Shown: one piece after another, positions 40,850-51,056 of the stretch | Layout of the letters: each line of letters begins with the position of its first letter | Numbering within the stretch: the stretch's first letter is position 1 | Source: Nematopogon swammerdamellus | Lineage: Eukaryota; Arthropoda; Insecta; Lepidoptera; Adelidae | Direction of reading: 5' to 3' | Assembly: GCA_946902875.1 (NCBI GenBank) | Contig: OX336343.1 | Location: 11,095,361-11,159,360 of the forward strand | DNA length: 64,000 bases | Made by a program: the position numbers and the translations under genes | The notes under the pieces: generated by a model | Databases searched by the model: none | Told to the model about the DNA's origin: nothing | What the model saw: the letters and a program-made list of their open reading frames with translations, nothing else

Positions 40850-43800
40850 TTAGGTGTTTACAGGCAGTCTACAAATTTTAACTACCGGCCTAGTTAGCTC
40901 CCCTTGGGGAGTTCTAATCACGACAACTCTCACTACGCCATCTTTGCCAGGCAAGAGTTGAAGGATTCTACCTCTCTTCCACTGTAGAGGTGACATTCCG
41001 TCCTCCTTTATTAAAATTAAATCGCCAACTCTAGGTGGATCGGTTGTATTAAACCATTTGTTCCGCATTTGCAGCGTATGTAAATATTGATTTTGCCAGA
41101 CCTTCCAAAACCGTTGTGTTATGGATTGAAGGAGTTCAAATCTACTCAACCTATTTTTGTTTATGTTCTCCCACTCATACTCCGGGACAGCCAATAGGGG
41201 TCGGCCGACCAAGAGGTGAGCTGGAGTAAGAGTCTCGAACTCCGCAGGTTCCGATGAAATTGGACACAACGGTCGGGAGTTCAGCACAGCTTCGATCCGC
41301 GTAAACACTGTGGTGAGCTCCTCAAAGGTGAGAACCTGTTCCCCTATAACACGTTTGAGCAGCGTTTTCGCGGATTTTACCGCCGCTTCAAACAAGCCGC
41401 CAAAATGAGGCCCGCCAGGCGGGTTGAAGTGCCAAACTATACCGCGTAGGGACACTTCTGCGCCAATGGCATCCTGCACCGCTTTATCTCTTAAAAATCT
41501 TTGGACCTCATTAAGGTGACGGTTACTACCGACGTAGTTGGTTCCGCAATCCGATCGCACGAAACTAGGTAAGCCGCGCCGAGACACAAATCTAGTAAGG
41601 GCCGAGAGGAACCCTTCGGTCGACAGGTCGCTAACCACTTCCAGATGGACCGCCTTCGACGCCAAGCACACAAAAACACAAAGGTATGCCTTTAACACCT
41701 TAGCGTTTCTGATGCCTGATGTCTTGATCGAGAAGGGGCCAGCATAGTCTGTTGCCACAGACTGAAAGGTGCCACCGGGAGTTACTCTATCCGCAGGTAA
41801 ATCACTCATTTTTGGTTCATCTGGCTTTGCCCGGAGGCGAAAGCATCGAATACATTTGTAAATGCGACTCCTAATTAACTGCCGCGCCGAAAGAATCCAG
41901 TAATGCTGCTGAAGTATCGCCTGTAATGCAGTAGGACCTGCGTGACAGTGTGCCACATGATGGTGGTCCACTATCAACTCCGTTAGGTGGCTGCGCTTTG
42001 GCAGGAGCACTGGATGTTTGGCCGCGTAGGTAAGATTGGAGTGTCCTAACCGCCCGCCTACTCTCATTATGCCGTCGCAGTCTATAAAAGGCATGAGGCG
42101 CCTGGTAAGTACGCTACAAGTTTTCTTTTCTTTTATGAGTGCCATATCAGAGCAGAATTCCTCATACTGGACTATTTTTATCCAGGTTATGAGCGCATTT
42201 TTGCGCTCTACCGCTGAAACCGGCCCAAGGAGTTTGTTTTTTGGATGCCGCAGGTTGTAAACAAATCTGCAGCAGTAGGCCGTCACCGCTTGTAATTTTG
42301 TTAGGGTACTACAACGTAAGAGAAGAGACAAGTCCTTGACATCACAAGCGTGAACTGCGACTGGCTGCTTTTTCAAGCCTGGCAAATTATCCGCGGGCAC
42401 AGTAGGTGCCATATCGCCAGGCCACGAGTCCCGTGGCTCCGCTAGCCACGAGGGTCCCCACCACAGTTCGTGTGTCAATATTTCAGAAGCGAGACAACCT
42501 CGACTAGCTACGTCCGCAGGGTTCTGTGCAGTGGGCACGTGTCGCCATTCGATAGCGACTCCGCAATTAGTGATTTGCGACACTCTATTGCCCTCAAATG
42601 TTTGCAAAATATGAGGCGGTGTCTTAAGCCAGCACAACACAATCGTGCTGTCCGACCAACAGACGATTTCCGCGATATTAATCGCGTTCCGAAATGAGTT
42701 GACAACATAACATATGAGTCTAGTTAGGAGCGCCGCGCCGCTCAACTCCATTTTAGGTATGGTTAATTTTGATTTTAATGGCGCCACGCGAGATTTCCCC
42801 ATGATCAGTGATGTTAACACCGCACCGTTAACATCCACTGCCCTCAAATACACTGCGGCACCGTATCCCAATTCAGACCCGTCTGAGAACCCATGCAACG
42901 AATAATGAGTTTCGTCATCCAGTAAGACCCACCGCTTTAGTTTTAATTCACATATGTGTGGAAGTTCATGGAGAATATTTTCCCACTCACGAGCAATATC
43001 TGCCGTGGGTGCTTCATCCCACGATGTTTGCTGTGACCACATTTTCTGCATTAGAACCTTAGCTTGGAATAGCACTGGTGCTAACCAACCCAATGGATCA
43101 AAGGTCCTAGCTATGGTTGACAAGACCGCTCTTTTTGTACAACCTGGCTCCGGGGCAGAAAACTTGTAGGTGAAGTGGTCACTCGCAGGGTCCCACTGGA
43201 TACCTAATAATTTTACGAAACTTGGACCGTCTGAAGGATCGAACTCGTGTGGCACCTCCCGGTATTCGACTGGGATGTCCGAGAGTAGCTCAGGCACGTT
43301 CGCTGCCCATTTCCTCAACTCAAAGCCCCCGCGTTGCAACAACCCGATTAGCTCACGCTTGAGCTCGCGAGCATCTTCGAACGACCCCGCACCAGTCACT
43401 ACGTCGTCCATATAGACCGAGGAGCGTAGCACGCGCGCCGCGCGCGGGTAAGCCGTCTCGTGATCCTCGGCTAGCTGCTGTAGCGCTCTAATGGCCACGT
43501 ACGGGCTCGACTTGAGGCCGTACGTATTTGTGTTCAATTGGAACAGCTGAAGTGGCTCATCCGGAGCTTCCCGCCAAAATATAAGTTGTAGGTATCTATC
43601 ATCCGGATGAATTAATACCTGACGGAACATCATGCGGATGTCCGTCACGAATACAACTTTGTGAAGTCTAAACTGACAGATAATGTCTACTATCTCCGTA
43701 TATAACTTTGGGCCCGCGTGTAGACAATCATTGACCGAGTAACCGCTAGTTGTTTTGCAACTTCCATCAAAAACTACTCGAATCTTACCGTTTGGATCCG

Positions 43801-44812
43801 AGGATTTGAAAATTCCATGATGTGGAATTATGTAGTGCTCTTTGAGCGCTACTTCTTCCGCCCGCAAGTCGCACCGAGTCATGTGCCCTAAGTCCATGTA
43901 CTCCCGCATGAATGCGACATATTTTTCTCTAAACAACTCTTGGGATATTAGTCGTCTTTCCATGGCGTAAAATCTCCGCAGCGCCACAGACCGAGAGTCA
44001 CCTAATTGTGGTCTATCTTTTTTCAAAGGTAATCGCACGACATAACGACCCGCGTCGTTCCGTGCGTGAGTTTCCCAAAAGAATGTTTCACATTCGACAT
44101 CTTCTGGCGCTTCCACTTTGGCGACAGGGACATCTTCGGCTCTCCAAAAATTCTCTAAGATTGAATCTAAGGTAGGGAGAGCCGAGACAGCGTGTAGGGA
44201 TTCCGCAACCGCGATTGTAGCGCCTGCGCGCTTCTCTGGTCTCCTGCCCCCGCCCGCGCAGGAAACAGGACCCATTAATATATAACCGAATATTGTGGGA
44301 ACTGCATAAGGCATGTTTCGCTCCCTATTCACGATAGAACCACCAGTCAATATCTCTCCCAGGATATCCGCACCTAGAAGAATGTCGATTTTGCTGCTAA
44401 GAAAAAACTCCGCATCCGCCAGATGGAGATCCTGATACACAAACCGCAAGGACTCCGGTAAGGAAAACGAGGGTAGGTTCCCTGTTATTTTTGTCAACAC
44501 AATGCCGCTTGTTGACACCGCAGGTGAGTCAGCATGGGAGGGTCGAATGACCAAGTTAACGATCCCCTTGGCCCGTCCCATACCTTCTCCACCTATACCG
44601 CTTATTTGAATATTTACATCAGACCGTGGCAAGCCTAACCGCTGTACCAGTTCGCTTGTAGCGAATGATACCTGACTGCCACCGTCCATGAGTGCTCGAG
44701 CACTCTTAAAACTGCCAAATTTATCTCGAACCTGCACTATAGCTGTACCCAATAATACCGTTCCGCGTGTATTATTAGAAGCAGCATTCAGTGCGTTAGC
44801 TGGGACCGACAA
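40850..44812 (-). CDS. BEL/Pao pol polyprotein
   Basis: 1320 codons, open throughout. An A16/DUF1758-type aspartic protease has its catalytic region at ALMDGGSQVSF (Asp43). RT has YMDD at residues 467-470. RNase H shows HGFSDGSELGYGAAVYL, MELSGAALLTRL and VCWSDSTIVLCWLK. The integrase has an HHCC finger (HHHVAHCHAG, then CIRCFR) and the acidic triad D1022 (TDYAGPF), D1088 (RSDCGTNY) and E1142 (GGLFEAAVK). The tail (VGDLILIKEDGMSPLQWKRG) is the DUF5641-type end typical of BEL/Pao. The frame has no own ATG at its start: it follows gag in the same frame after TAA, beginning AAT TTG TCG. Confidence 0.93.
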   Translation of the reverse strand: MSVPANALNAASNNTRGTVLLGTAIVQVRDKFGSFKSARALMDGGSQVSFATSELVQRLGLPRSDVNIQISGIGGEGMGRAKGIVNLVIRPSHADSPAVSTSGIVLTKITGNLPSFSLPESLRFVYQDLHLADAEFFLSSKIDILLGADILGEILTGGSIVNRERNMPYAVPTIFGYILMGPVSCAGGGRRPEKRAGATIAVAESLHAVSALPTLDSILENFWRAEDVPVAKVEAPEDVECETFFWETHARNDAGRYVVRLPLKKDRPQLGDSRSVALRRFYAMERRLISQELFREKYVAFMREYMDLGHMTRCDLRAEEVALKEHYIIPHHGIFKSSDPNGKIRVVFDGSCKTTSGYSVNDCLHAGPKLYTEIVDIICQFRLHKVVFVTDIRMMFRQVLIHPDDRYLQLIFWREAPDEPLQLFQLNTNTYGLKSSPYVAIRALQQLAEDHETAYPRAARVLRSSVYMDDVVTGAGSFEDARELKRELIGLLQRGGFELRKWAANVPELLSDIPVEYREVPHEFDPSDGPSFVKLLGIQWDPASDHFTYKFSAPEPGCTKRAVLSTIARTFDPLGWLAPVLFQAKVLMQKMWSQQTSWDEAPTADIAREWENILHELPHICELKLKRWVLLDDETHYSLHGFSDGSELGYGAAVYLRAVDVNGAVLTSLIMGKSRVAPLKSKLTIPKMELSGAALLTRLICYVVNSFRNAINIAEIVCWSDSTIVLCWLKTPPHILQTFEGNRVSQITNCGVAIEWRHVPTAQNPADVASRGCLASEILTHELWWGPSWLAEPRDSWPGDMAPTVPADNLPGLKKQPVAVHACDVKDLSLLLRCSTLTKLQAVTAYCCRFVYNLRHPKNKLLGPVSAVERKNALITWIKIVQYEEFCSDMALIKEKKTCSVLTRRLMPFIDCDGIMRVGGRLGHSNLTYAAKHPVLLPKRSHLTELIVDHHHVAHCHAGPTALQAILQQHYWILSARQLIRSRIYKCIRCFRLRAKPDEPKMSDLPADRVTPGGTFQSVATDYAGPFSIKTSGIRNAKVLKAYLCVFVCLASKAVHLEVVSDLSTEGFLSALTRFVSRRGLPSFVRSDCGTNYVGSNRHLNEVQRFLRDKAVQDAIGAEVSLRGIVWHFNPPGGPHFGGLFEAAVKSAKTLLKRVIGEQVLTFEELTTVFTRIEAVLNSRPLCPISSEPAEFETLTPAHLLVGRPLLAVPEYEWENINKNRLSRFELLQSITQRFWKVWQNQYLHTLQMRNKWFNTTDPPRVGDLILIKEDGMSPLQWKRGRILQLLPGKDGVVRVVVIRTPQGELTRPVVKICRLPVNT

Positions 44813-44815
44813 ATT

Positions 44816-46129
44816 TTAAGCAGCTGTACTGCCGCCCGAGGTGTTGATCGCAGCAGATCCCTCGGATCGTGGTGGCGGCACCGGTCTAGATCCCCGTGGC
44901 ACATCACTCGACCGATCAGTCTTGGTACTGTCAAAGTGCAGCAATGTGCTATGCTTGGGTGAGGAACACACGACGCACTTGGAATTGGACCGGCAGTCGG
45001 CGATGGCGTGATGTTGGAGGCAACGAAAACACAATTGTTTGTCCACCACGATATCCTTCCGCTTTCGAGGGTCTAACCCTAGAAATTTATAACATCTGTT
45101 CACTGAGTGATTTTCACCGCAGTGATCGCACTTATTTTGATTCACCGAGGTCTGATGTGATTTAGGTTTCGCTGGGATACTACCTCGTGAACCCTTCTTA
45201 TCTTGTGGTTCCGTTCTGGTGGAGCCCGCGCTCCTATCCACGGCCGGCAAAGCGGTCTCGAGGATCCTACATTCAGTTTGTAAAAATTCCGTAAATTCTT
45301 CGAAAGTAGGTATCCTGTCGTGGACTCGGGTTTCAAATCGATCCCGAAGAACGGCGTCTACCTTCTGTAGGTTAATGAAAACCAGCAGGTATGACCATTC
45401 ATTTACTGGAAAATCTAATTTTTTAAGTGCCTTAGTGTTTTCCAGCAGTGTATTCAAGAATATCCGCAATGAGTCGAAGTTTCGACTAACCTTTGTTACC
45501 GCCAAAAGGTTACTGAGCAGTTTATCCGCTAAGGCCCGCTTATTGTCATATCGGGTTTTCAAAAGATCCCACGCGATCGTGTAACTGTCACCGATAATTG
45601 ACAGGTGCTGTACTAGTGTCTTGGCCTCATCGGATAAACATCCCATCAAATAATAAAATTTTTCAGTTTCCGAGAGGTTGGGATCGTTACCAACCAAAGA
45701 ATTAAAAAGGTCCCGAAACGAGTAAAACTCTTCGATTTTCCCCGCGAATCTTGGTAGTTCTGCTTTAGGCAGCGCTATGTTTCGGCGTTGCTGTACTGCA
45801 GGTTTCGTTTCGCGAGGTGGGTCCGCACGTGAAACAATTTCTTCATAAATTTGTTGAATCTTGTAATATTTATCTCGGTAACTTTCAAATTTTTGCCGCT
45901 CTCCGCCTTCGTTGAAACCTTCTTCCCCTGCCATTACGGTGCATATTTCTATATATATCGATGTAAGGCTTTCAAATGTCGACGCCAGATCCCTGTATCT
46001 AATCCTAAAGGCTGGCGCATTATCAACACTTGTCACGGTTAGCACTGCTTGATTTAGTATATTGTCAATGACATTCATTGACATTTCATATCGAAGTTTC
46101 AGTGAAATTAACTTGCTCTTAGAACTCAT
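44816..46129 (-). CDS. BEL/Pao gag (DUF1759-type) with zinc knuckles
   Basis: 437 codons from ATG 46129. The central region (LPKAELPRFAGKIEEFYSFR, LVQHLSI, LLKTRYDNKRALADKLL) is the DUF1759-type gag of BEL/Pao. Three Cys/His knuckles follow: CDHCGENHSVNRC, CFRCLQHHAIADC and CVVCSSPKHSTLLH. The last codons give STAA then TAA. The next in-frame codons continue into pol, so gag and pol form one frame with one stop. Pol could be made by readthrough, or the TAA is a recent nonsense mutation. Confidence 0.92.
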   Translation of the reverse strand: MSSKSKLISLKLRYEMSMNVIDNILNQAVLTVTSVDNAPAFRIRYRDLASTFESLTSIYIEICTVMAGEEGFNEGGERQKFESYRDKYYKIQQIYEEIVSRADPPRETKPAVQQRRNIALPKAELPRFAGKIEEFYSFRDLFNSLVGNDPNLSETEKFYYLMGCLSDEAKTLVQHLSIIGDSYTIAWDLLKTRYDNKRALADKLLSNLLAVTKVSRNFDSLRIFLNTLLENTKALKKLDFPVNEWSYLLVFINLQKVDAVLRDRFETRVHDRIPTFEEFTEFLQTECRILETALPAVDRSAGSTRTEPQDKKGSRGSIPAKPKSHQTSVNQNKCDHCGENHSVNRCYKFLGLDPRKRKDIVVDKQLCFRCLQHHAIADCRSNSKCVVCSSPKHSTLLHFDSTKTDRSSDVPRGSRPVPPPRSEGSAAINTSGGSTAA

Positions 46130-46284
46130 TTTAAAAGAAAAATAATAAAAATTAACCGCAAAAAAAATTATATGTGAGAGCGAATTTTAATAAAAAAATG
46201 CAAATAATAGGCATTTAAAACAAAAGAAATGAAAATAAATGAAAGCAAAAGAAAAAAAAAGAAAAAAAAAACTAATCCGAAAAA

Positions 46285-46360
46285 TTCGGGAATCGATCTT
46301 GGAGTCACCCGCGCGACCCACTCATAGAAATGCGCTCTTCTATTCCGCTAGGCTATCATA
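46285..46360 (-). ncRNA. tRNA-like segment in the BEL leader (1)
   Basis: On the - strand an A-box-like TAGCCTAGCGG and a B box GATCGATTCC lie ~50 nt apart. A small CCGAATTTTTCGG hairpin and long T-runs follow, as for a Pol III terminator. No complete cloverleaf could be drawn. Confidence 0.45.
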
Positions 46361-46499
46361 ACCGATGCTTGCTATGTCGAATTAATGGTTGCCTATCTAT
46401 CATCTATCCATCCGCCCCGCCCACTCACTGAAACTTGTTATATAGGTACCTAACATGTACCTACACACCATGCTACATACAAATTGGAAATAATTATTA

Positions 46500-46605
46500 T
46501 TGTAAACGAAATATTTTCTCGGTGTTGTGCTGTGTTTACCAGACTTGCAGCACAATACTGATCACTCTGCTTACCCGATTGTCGGGATTCAGCATACACT
46601 TTTTT
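46500..46605 (-). repeat. Fragment of the CATCTCTCCCC-family repeat inside the BEL leader
   Basis: GGTGTTGTGCTGTGTTTACC, then TGATCACTCTGCTTACCCG and TTGTCGGGATTCAGCATAC match the 3' part of 35985-36325. This shows that the leader has picked up genomic repeat sequence. Confidence 0.65.
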
Positions 46606-46639
46606 AAGCGATAAATTAAAATTCAATTTAATATTTATT

Positions 46640-46712
46640 GCCGCCGAGTGGAATCGAACTCGGGTTCACCCGCACACAAGGTGCAACCGCTTACCGTTGG
46701 TCCACGAACACA
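46640..46712 (-). ncRNA. tRNA-like segment in the BEL leader (2)
   Basis: The - strand has TGGACCAACGG (A-box position) and GAGTTCGATTCC (B box) about 42 nt apart, ending in CACTCGGCGGCAA. The T arm pairs imperfectly. It could be the head of the SINE/repeat adjacent to it. Confidence 0.45.
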
Positions 46713-47165
46713 ACGGAAATTGAAGTGAAAATGTGAGTTCCTTTCGACCGACTAGTTTACCTATACTAGTGGAAGAGAGACAGAACTAGTCCGAAATACA
46801 CCTCAAATAACGAGACAAGGCAAAGAGGGAATGTTCAAACTCAACCGCCTTTCCCCCACACCAACTAACGGTCACAATGAATTTGCAAAATTTTACGTTT
46901 GTGCGAAGTGTATGTAGGTAGGTATAAATGTTCGATTACATAAATAAATCCATAAATAATGGCTTTTAGGAAGAGAGTTATTATAAACTTACATAAATAC
47001 AATTGAATTTAACCTTTATAATATGTTATATGTAGATTTTACTGGAAAAAAAAAACCGCGACCGCGCCCGCTACCTTTTTCAGCAAAATGCCTCAGAGCG
47101 CCGCTCGCTCTGGGACAATTTTACGTCGAAAGGTCCTAAATTTTCCGCAAAATTTTGAGTAATCA

Positions 47166-47180
47166 CGGCTCGAAGGTCCA
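47166..47180 (-). other. BEL/Pao primer binding site, tyrosine-tRNA-like
   Basis: TGGACCTTCGAGCCG on the - strand, 2 nt after the 5' LTR. It matches the 3' end of eukaryotic tRNA-Tyr (CGGCTCGAAGGACCA as I recall it) except at the discriminator base. Confidence 0.6.
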
Positions 47181-47182
47181 GA

Positions 47183-47833
47183 TGTTCATTCTTAGGCCTC
47201 TGCCAGCCGAAACTCGGGGCAGGTAAGGCCGGAATGTGAGGTCACTGGCTCAAAAAATTTTGTGTGTGTATGTGTCCGCATAAAATACATAAATATTCGA
47301 AGGACCAGGCATATAGCCAAAATATAACAAAATAAAGGATGGAGTATCACTCACGTCTGAAGGATTTTCTACGCCGCCGCCGACTGGGAACTGCAGGCTC
47401 CTGGATATGGGTCTCCTCCTCCGGGACTCGACCGCGATTTGCCTAATGGGGGGCCCCTCGCACTACACTGTTCTCCAGACTCGTAAACGTTAGCAGCACT
47501 CCTTCGACAACAACTCCGTAGAAATAGTTCAATATTCAATTAAATTAAAACCGCCCGCGAATGTAGCTGAAGAGTGACGTCGCGCCCGCGCACGCCCAAG
47601 GTCAAACTCCAACTGTCGAGCTTGTGCAACGTCACGGATGCCGCTGGCGTGGCAGCGTCATCAATCCTCTGCAGATCCGTCTCTCTCCTTCATGTCCGTC
47701 ATGTCCAATGTCAGAAGGAGAGGAGAATATACATACATAAGCAATAAATAATGCGTGTTTGTGTACTTATGTATGAACCGCGAGTTTTAATGCGCGAATT
47801 GGGATGGCAGGAACAAACACTGAATATTAAACA
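47183..47833 (-). repeat. BEL/Pao 5' LTR
   Basis: 651 bp, TGTTCATTCTTAGGCC to ATTAAACA. Followed by TCCTT, the target duplication. Confidence 0.95.
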
Positions 47834-48028
47834 TCCTTACATATACATAATTACATATATACACTAAGAAATATACATATTATAATATACCTACATCAAC
47901 TCTTATGTACTATACGTACATAATTATATACATAATTTACATATATTTCAACTGGATTGAAGACGCAAGGGCATCGATGAGTATTTATATTTATTTTACC
48001 TACTCATTGCCATGTGGTTTCAGAAATC

Positions 48029-48144
48029 GTTTGTGGATACGTTCTTTGAACATGTGGATAGTAGTGGAGCGACGTATCTCCTCAGGAAGCTGATTCCACA
48101 TGCGAGCCGCACTAACTGTAAATGAGTCAGTGTAGAACGAACTC
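48029..48144 (-). pseudogene. LINE RT C-terminal remnant
   Basis: The - strand reads SFYTDSFTVSAARMWNQLPE, then EIRRSTTIHMFKERIHKRFL and a stop, the typical WN-LP-I-x-FK ending of LINE polymerases. It lies 190 bp from the BEL insertion. Confidence 0.7.
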
Positions 48145-48306
48145 GAGTAATTTCATTATCTAGGTAAATTTTAATAATAAATTCAATGTTATCTTGATCG
48201 GTTGAAAAAAAAATACATCATTCTTCTTTATTGACTTACAGGATCTATTGTTACCTTCATCAAGAGTTTTATTGTTATATAGAGCTACCATCACCGATCA
48301 ATAATT

Positions 48307-48512
48307 ATGGAAACTGACACGGTTCGCTACATCACCTACAACATCCGTGATGTCAGCCCATAACACCGGGTGAACTAGCTTCCATGTCAGTGCTTCCCTT
48401 CATTTCATGTCGACTACACTGAACTGGACAGAAAACACGAACTATTTACATGGCTGTTTCGACCGATGTTTTATTCAGTTTTGTGGTATCAACTCGGGCG
48501 TGATAAATCCGA
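48307..48512 (-). mobile_element. 5S/tRNA-type SINE 3' part
   Basis: AACTGACACGGTTCGCTAC, ACAACATCCGTGATGTCAGC and ACTACACTGAACTGGACAG in the - orientation. Its 5' side joins the LINE endonuclease remnant near 48512, where the SINE head is missing. Confidence 0.7.
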
Positions 48513-49200
48513 TGTCGCCAACTCTCCCGATATGCTCGAATTTTGCCCTGGCAATAGCCCTCTTGCAGGATCTGGAGAGGCGGTTGTATTCTTTCTTCAG
48601 TTCGAAGATGTCAGGATCACCTCTGGCACGAGCGCACGACCATGCACGATAAGCTGCACCATTAGCTGCGACAGCATCGGCACAGTTGCGGCTGTACCAG
48701 GGCTGGCTCTTACCGCCAAGGCGGACGAGGGCACTGGGATTGAACATGTCCATTCTCCCCAGAACCACCTCGGCGACGGCATTGGCGCATTCTGACGGAT
48801 CACCCGAACTGAATCATAGCTCTCTGCATGGGTAGGATGCGAAGTGTTCTCGCATTCCATCCCAATCTGCTGACGCGTAGTGCCAAATTCGACGCGTTCC
48901 TCCAGTATGGAACTGAGGAGGCGAAAATGGCACCGTGGACCCCACTAGACAGTGGTCAGAGCAGCCAAGAGGAGCGCTCACTGTGACTTTATATCCAGCA
49001 GGGTTCGTTGTCAGCCAAAGATCCACAGACGGGGTTCATGACCGTCTATATCTGGTATTCTTGTCGGGTGGTTTACCAGTTGAGACAGGTCATGGGTCAG
49101 GGCGAAGTCATAGGCGGCTCTCCCCGCCAAGTCAGTTCTCCCGGAGCCTAGCCACACCTCGTGGTGGGCATTAAAATCTCCGAGCAGAACCATATTCGCG
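48513..49200 (-). pseudogene. Jockey-like LINE endonuclease and linker, frameshifted
   Basis: Read from right to left on the - strand: VLLGDFNAHHEVWLGSGRTD (apurinic endonuclease core), then in another frame LWLTTNPAGYKVTVSAPLGC with SDHCLV, then QPWYSRNCADAVAANGAAYR and CKRAIARAKFEHIGRVGDI before the RT. At least two frameshifts. The RT domain that should follow is absent because the SINE joins here. Confidence 0.8.
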
Positions 49201-49619
49201 GAGCCAAAATTAAAACGGCTATACTTGGAAACTAAGCCGCCAGTCAGTTTCGCTCTCTCTGGCTACCGCAGACTACTACGTTACAATGTAATTACACAAT
49301 ACATTACTAAGGCCGATGGCCGAGGCCGAGGCCGACTAATCGCTTCTTATAGCTCACAGTCAGCACGCTCACAGTCGGCGAGTCACTATACGCTTATATT
49401 TGAATACGCCCTCAAAGTCATTTTCTTTATCTATTTGAGCTCTTGGTTACTTTAAACATAGATACATTTGTATAGTCTATCACTTTCACAGTTTATATTA
49501 ATAGATTCTTAGATATTATAATATAATATAGTGTACTGATGTTTTTCATAATTGTTTTTGTTTGTCAACTCTTGTATAATAATTTTTTTGTTCATTAAAT
49601 TTCATTTCATTTGATTTAG

Positions 49620-49803
49620 TTGTTAAACATGTTCGGCCAAACTTAGCCCGAACATTTGTGAAAACCCTAACGAAAAAACTTACGTACCTAGCTGTAACTT
49701 CTATACCAAACGAGATTACCTTTCTGTGTTTCTGGCATACTTTAGGCATGGTCTGGGGTTCTTTGTTATATAATAATTGTATGCTAATGCGACTTGGTTT
49801 AAG
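49620..49803 (-). repeat. ~180-bp repeat, inverted partner of 39186-39365
   Basis: The - strand matches the + strand of 39186-39365 over most of its length. It sits between the two LINE fragments. 49204-49620 holds otherwise unrecognised sequence. Confidence 0.7.
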
Positions 49804-49837
49804 AGAAAAAAAAATTAAAGCGAAAAAATTAAAATAA

Positions 49838-50091
49838 ATTAATAAGAGCGACTTGTGCCAAACCCGGTCAAATGCCTTGGCAATATCAAGGCCAATTGCC
49901 AAGGATTCTTGACCATGATCTTCAAGCGATTCACCCCAAAGACGAGTGATGTACGCTAGGAGATCACCAGCTGATCGTTTTGGCCGGAAGCCGTATTGCC
50001 GATCGCTGATGAGACCATTCGTCTCCAGGTACTTCATGAGCTGCGAATTGTGTAGTAGCTTTTTCTGAACGACCGTTTTCTGAAGGTTCAA
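49838..50091 (-). pseudogene. LINE RT fragment (fingers/palm)
   Basis: LMKYLETNGLISDRQYGFRP, KRSAGDLLAYITRLWGESLE, then IGLDIAKAFDRVWHKSLL. This is the QYGFRP and D-x-x-KAFD part of the RT. The frame then runs into unrelated sequence. It lies 5' of the endonuclease piece on the same strand, the wrong order for one element. Confidence 0.8.
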
Positions 50092-50100
50092 ATTTAATAC

Positions 50101-50200
50101 TTTATATTGAAGAGCGGAAGACCGCGTGTGGTGGCGTGCCTTGGGAGAGGCCTATGTCCAGCAATGGACCGATACAGGCTGATGCTGATGATGATGATAT
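50101..50200 (+). pseudogene. RTE-like LINE 3' terminus
   Basis: The frame reads AEDRVWWRALGEAYVQQWTD, TG, then a stop and a TGATGATGATGA tail. The QQWTD ending plus TGATGA repeats is characteristic of RTE elements in insects. Confidence 0.7.
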
Positions 50201-51056
50201 TTCAGAAAATAGACCTTTTCAAATTATTAAAAAAGTATCTTATTAAAATTCTGCAAAAAAGCTGAATTTTTCTTTTATATTACAAAAACTAAATTTTGAT
50301 ATGGCCCACCACCTAATTAAATATCTTTTGTTCTTTGACTAGTAGTAAGTAGACTTACATACTCGTAGATGCTTATATTACATCGATAAAATCAATCCCA
50401 GCCCTACAGAAAATATATCGATAATGAAATGAACTTCACTATTACATCACGTAATATGTTTCTGTATTAGTGGGCTGTCCAGTCCATGAGTAGTTCCCCC
50501 CTCACACCCCGAATTGTGTGAAAAGGACAATTGCAGCTCAGAAGCTAACTGCCTACAAAATATTTTTGAATCATCATTCAGGCGAAGTCTGTTTTCATGT
50601 CTTTATTCTTCCTCAATTAAGTGATATATTTTTTTTGCTATCAACAAAAGCCTACTGGATGCCTCTATGTTTTAATTTTAATTATTTTTTTAATAGTTTT
50701 CCATATAAAAAATATGAAAGTTAGGCTATATTTTGACACTTTTATAATCAAATATATTTTATTTAAAATGAAATCACGAAAAAAGGACAACATAGGGGCA
50801 TAGATATTGATAATATCTTTTACACATAAAAATTTGAAAATGCTAGTGCAAGATTTAAGGGTTGAAAAGAGACTTCCCCTGGTGTATGGAGGAGAGCGGA
50901 CTTCCCGATTCTCTTAATTAGATGTGGTTTAGTTTACTTTTATCGCTGTTGACTGTACCAACGCTGCTCACGCGCACGCGCTGCCAGAGGCTACTCTAGT
51001 AGGTACTTGCATAATATTCAAATGTATACCTAAATTTACGTCCAAGTATACGCCCC
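50201..51056. other. Intergenic, nothing recognised
   Basis: AT-rich. A 68-codon open frame at 50518-50724 has no protein-like features and ends in low-complexity sequence. Confidence 0.5.

Larger units (their letters stand above)
40051..47838 (-). mobile_element. Complete BEL/Pao LTR retrotransposon
   Basis: The element spans 40056-47833 (7778 bp) and is flanked by the 5-bp duplication TCCTT (40051-40055 and 47834-47838). The - strand order is 5' LTR, PBS, ~1-kb leader, gag, pol (protease, RT, RNase H, integrase, DUF5641-type tail), PPT, 3' LTR. The LTRs differ at two visible positions, so insertion is recent. There is no env. The only visible defect is an in-frame TAA between gag and pol. 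Confidence 0.95.
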
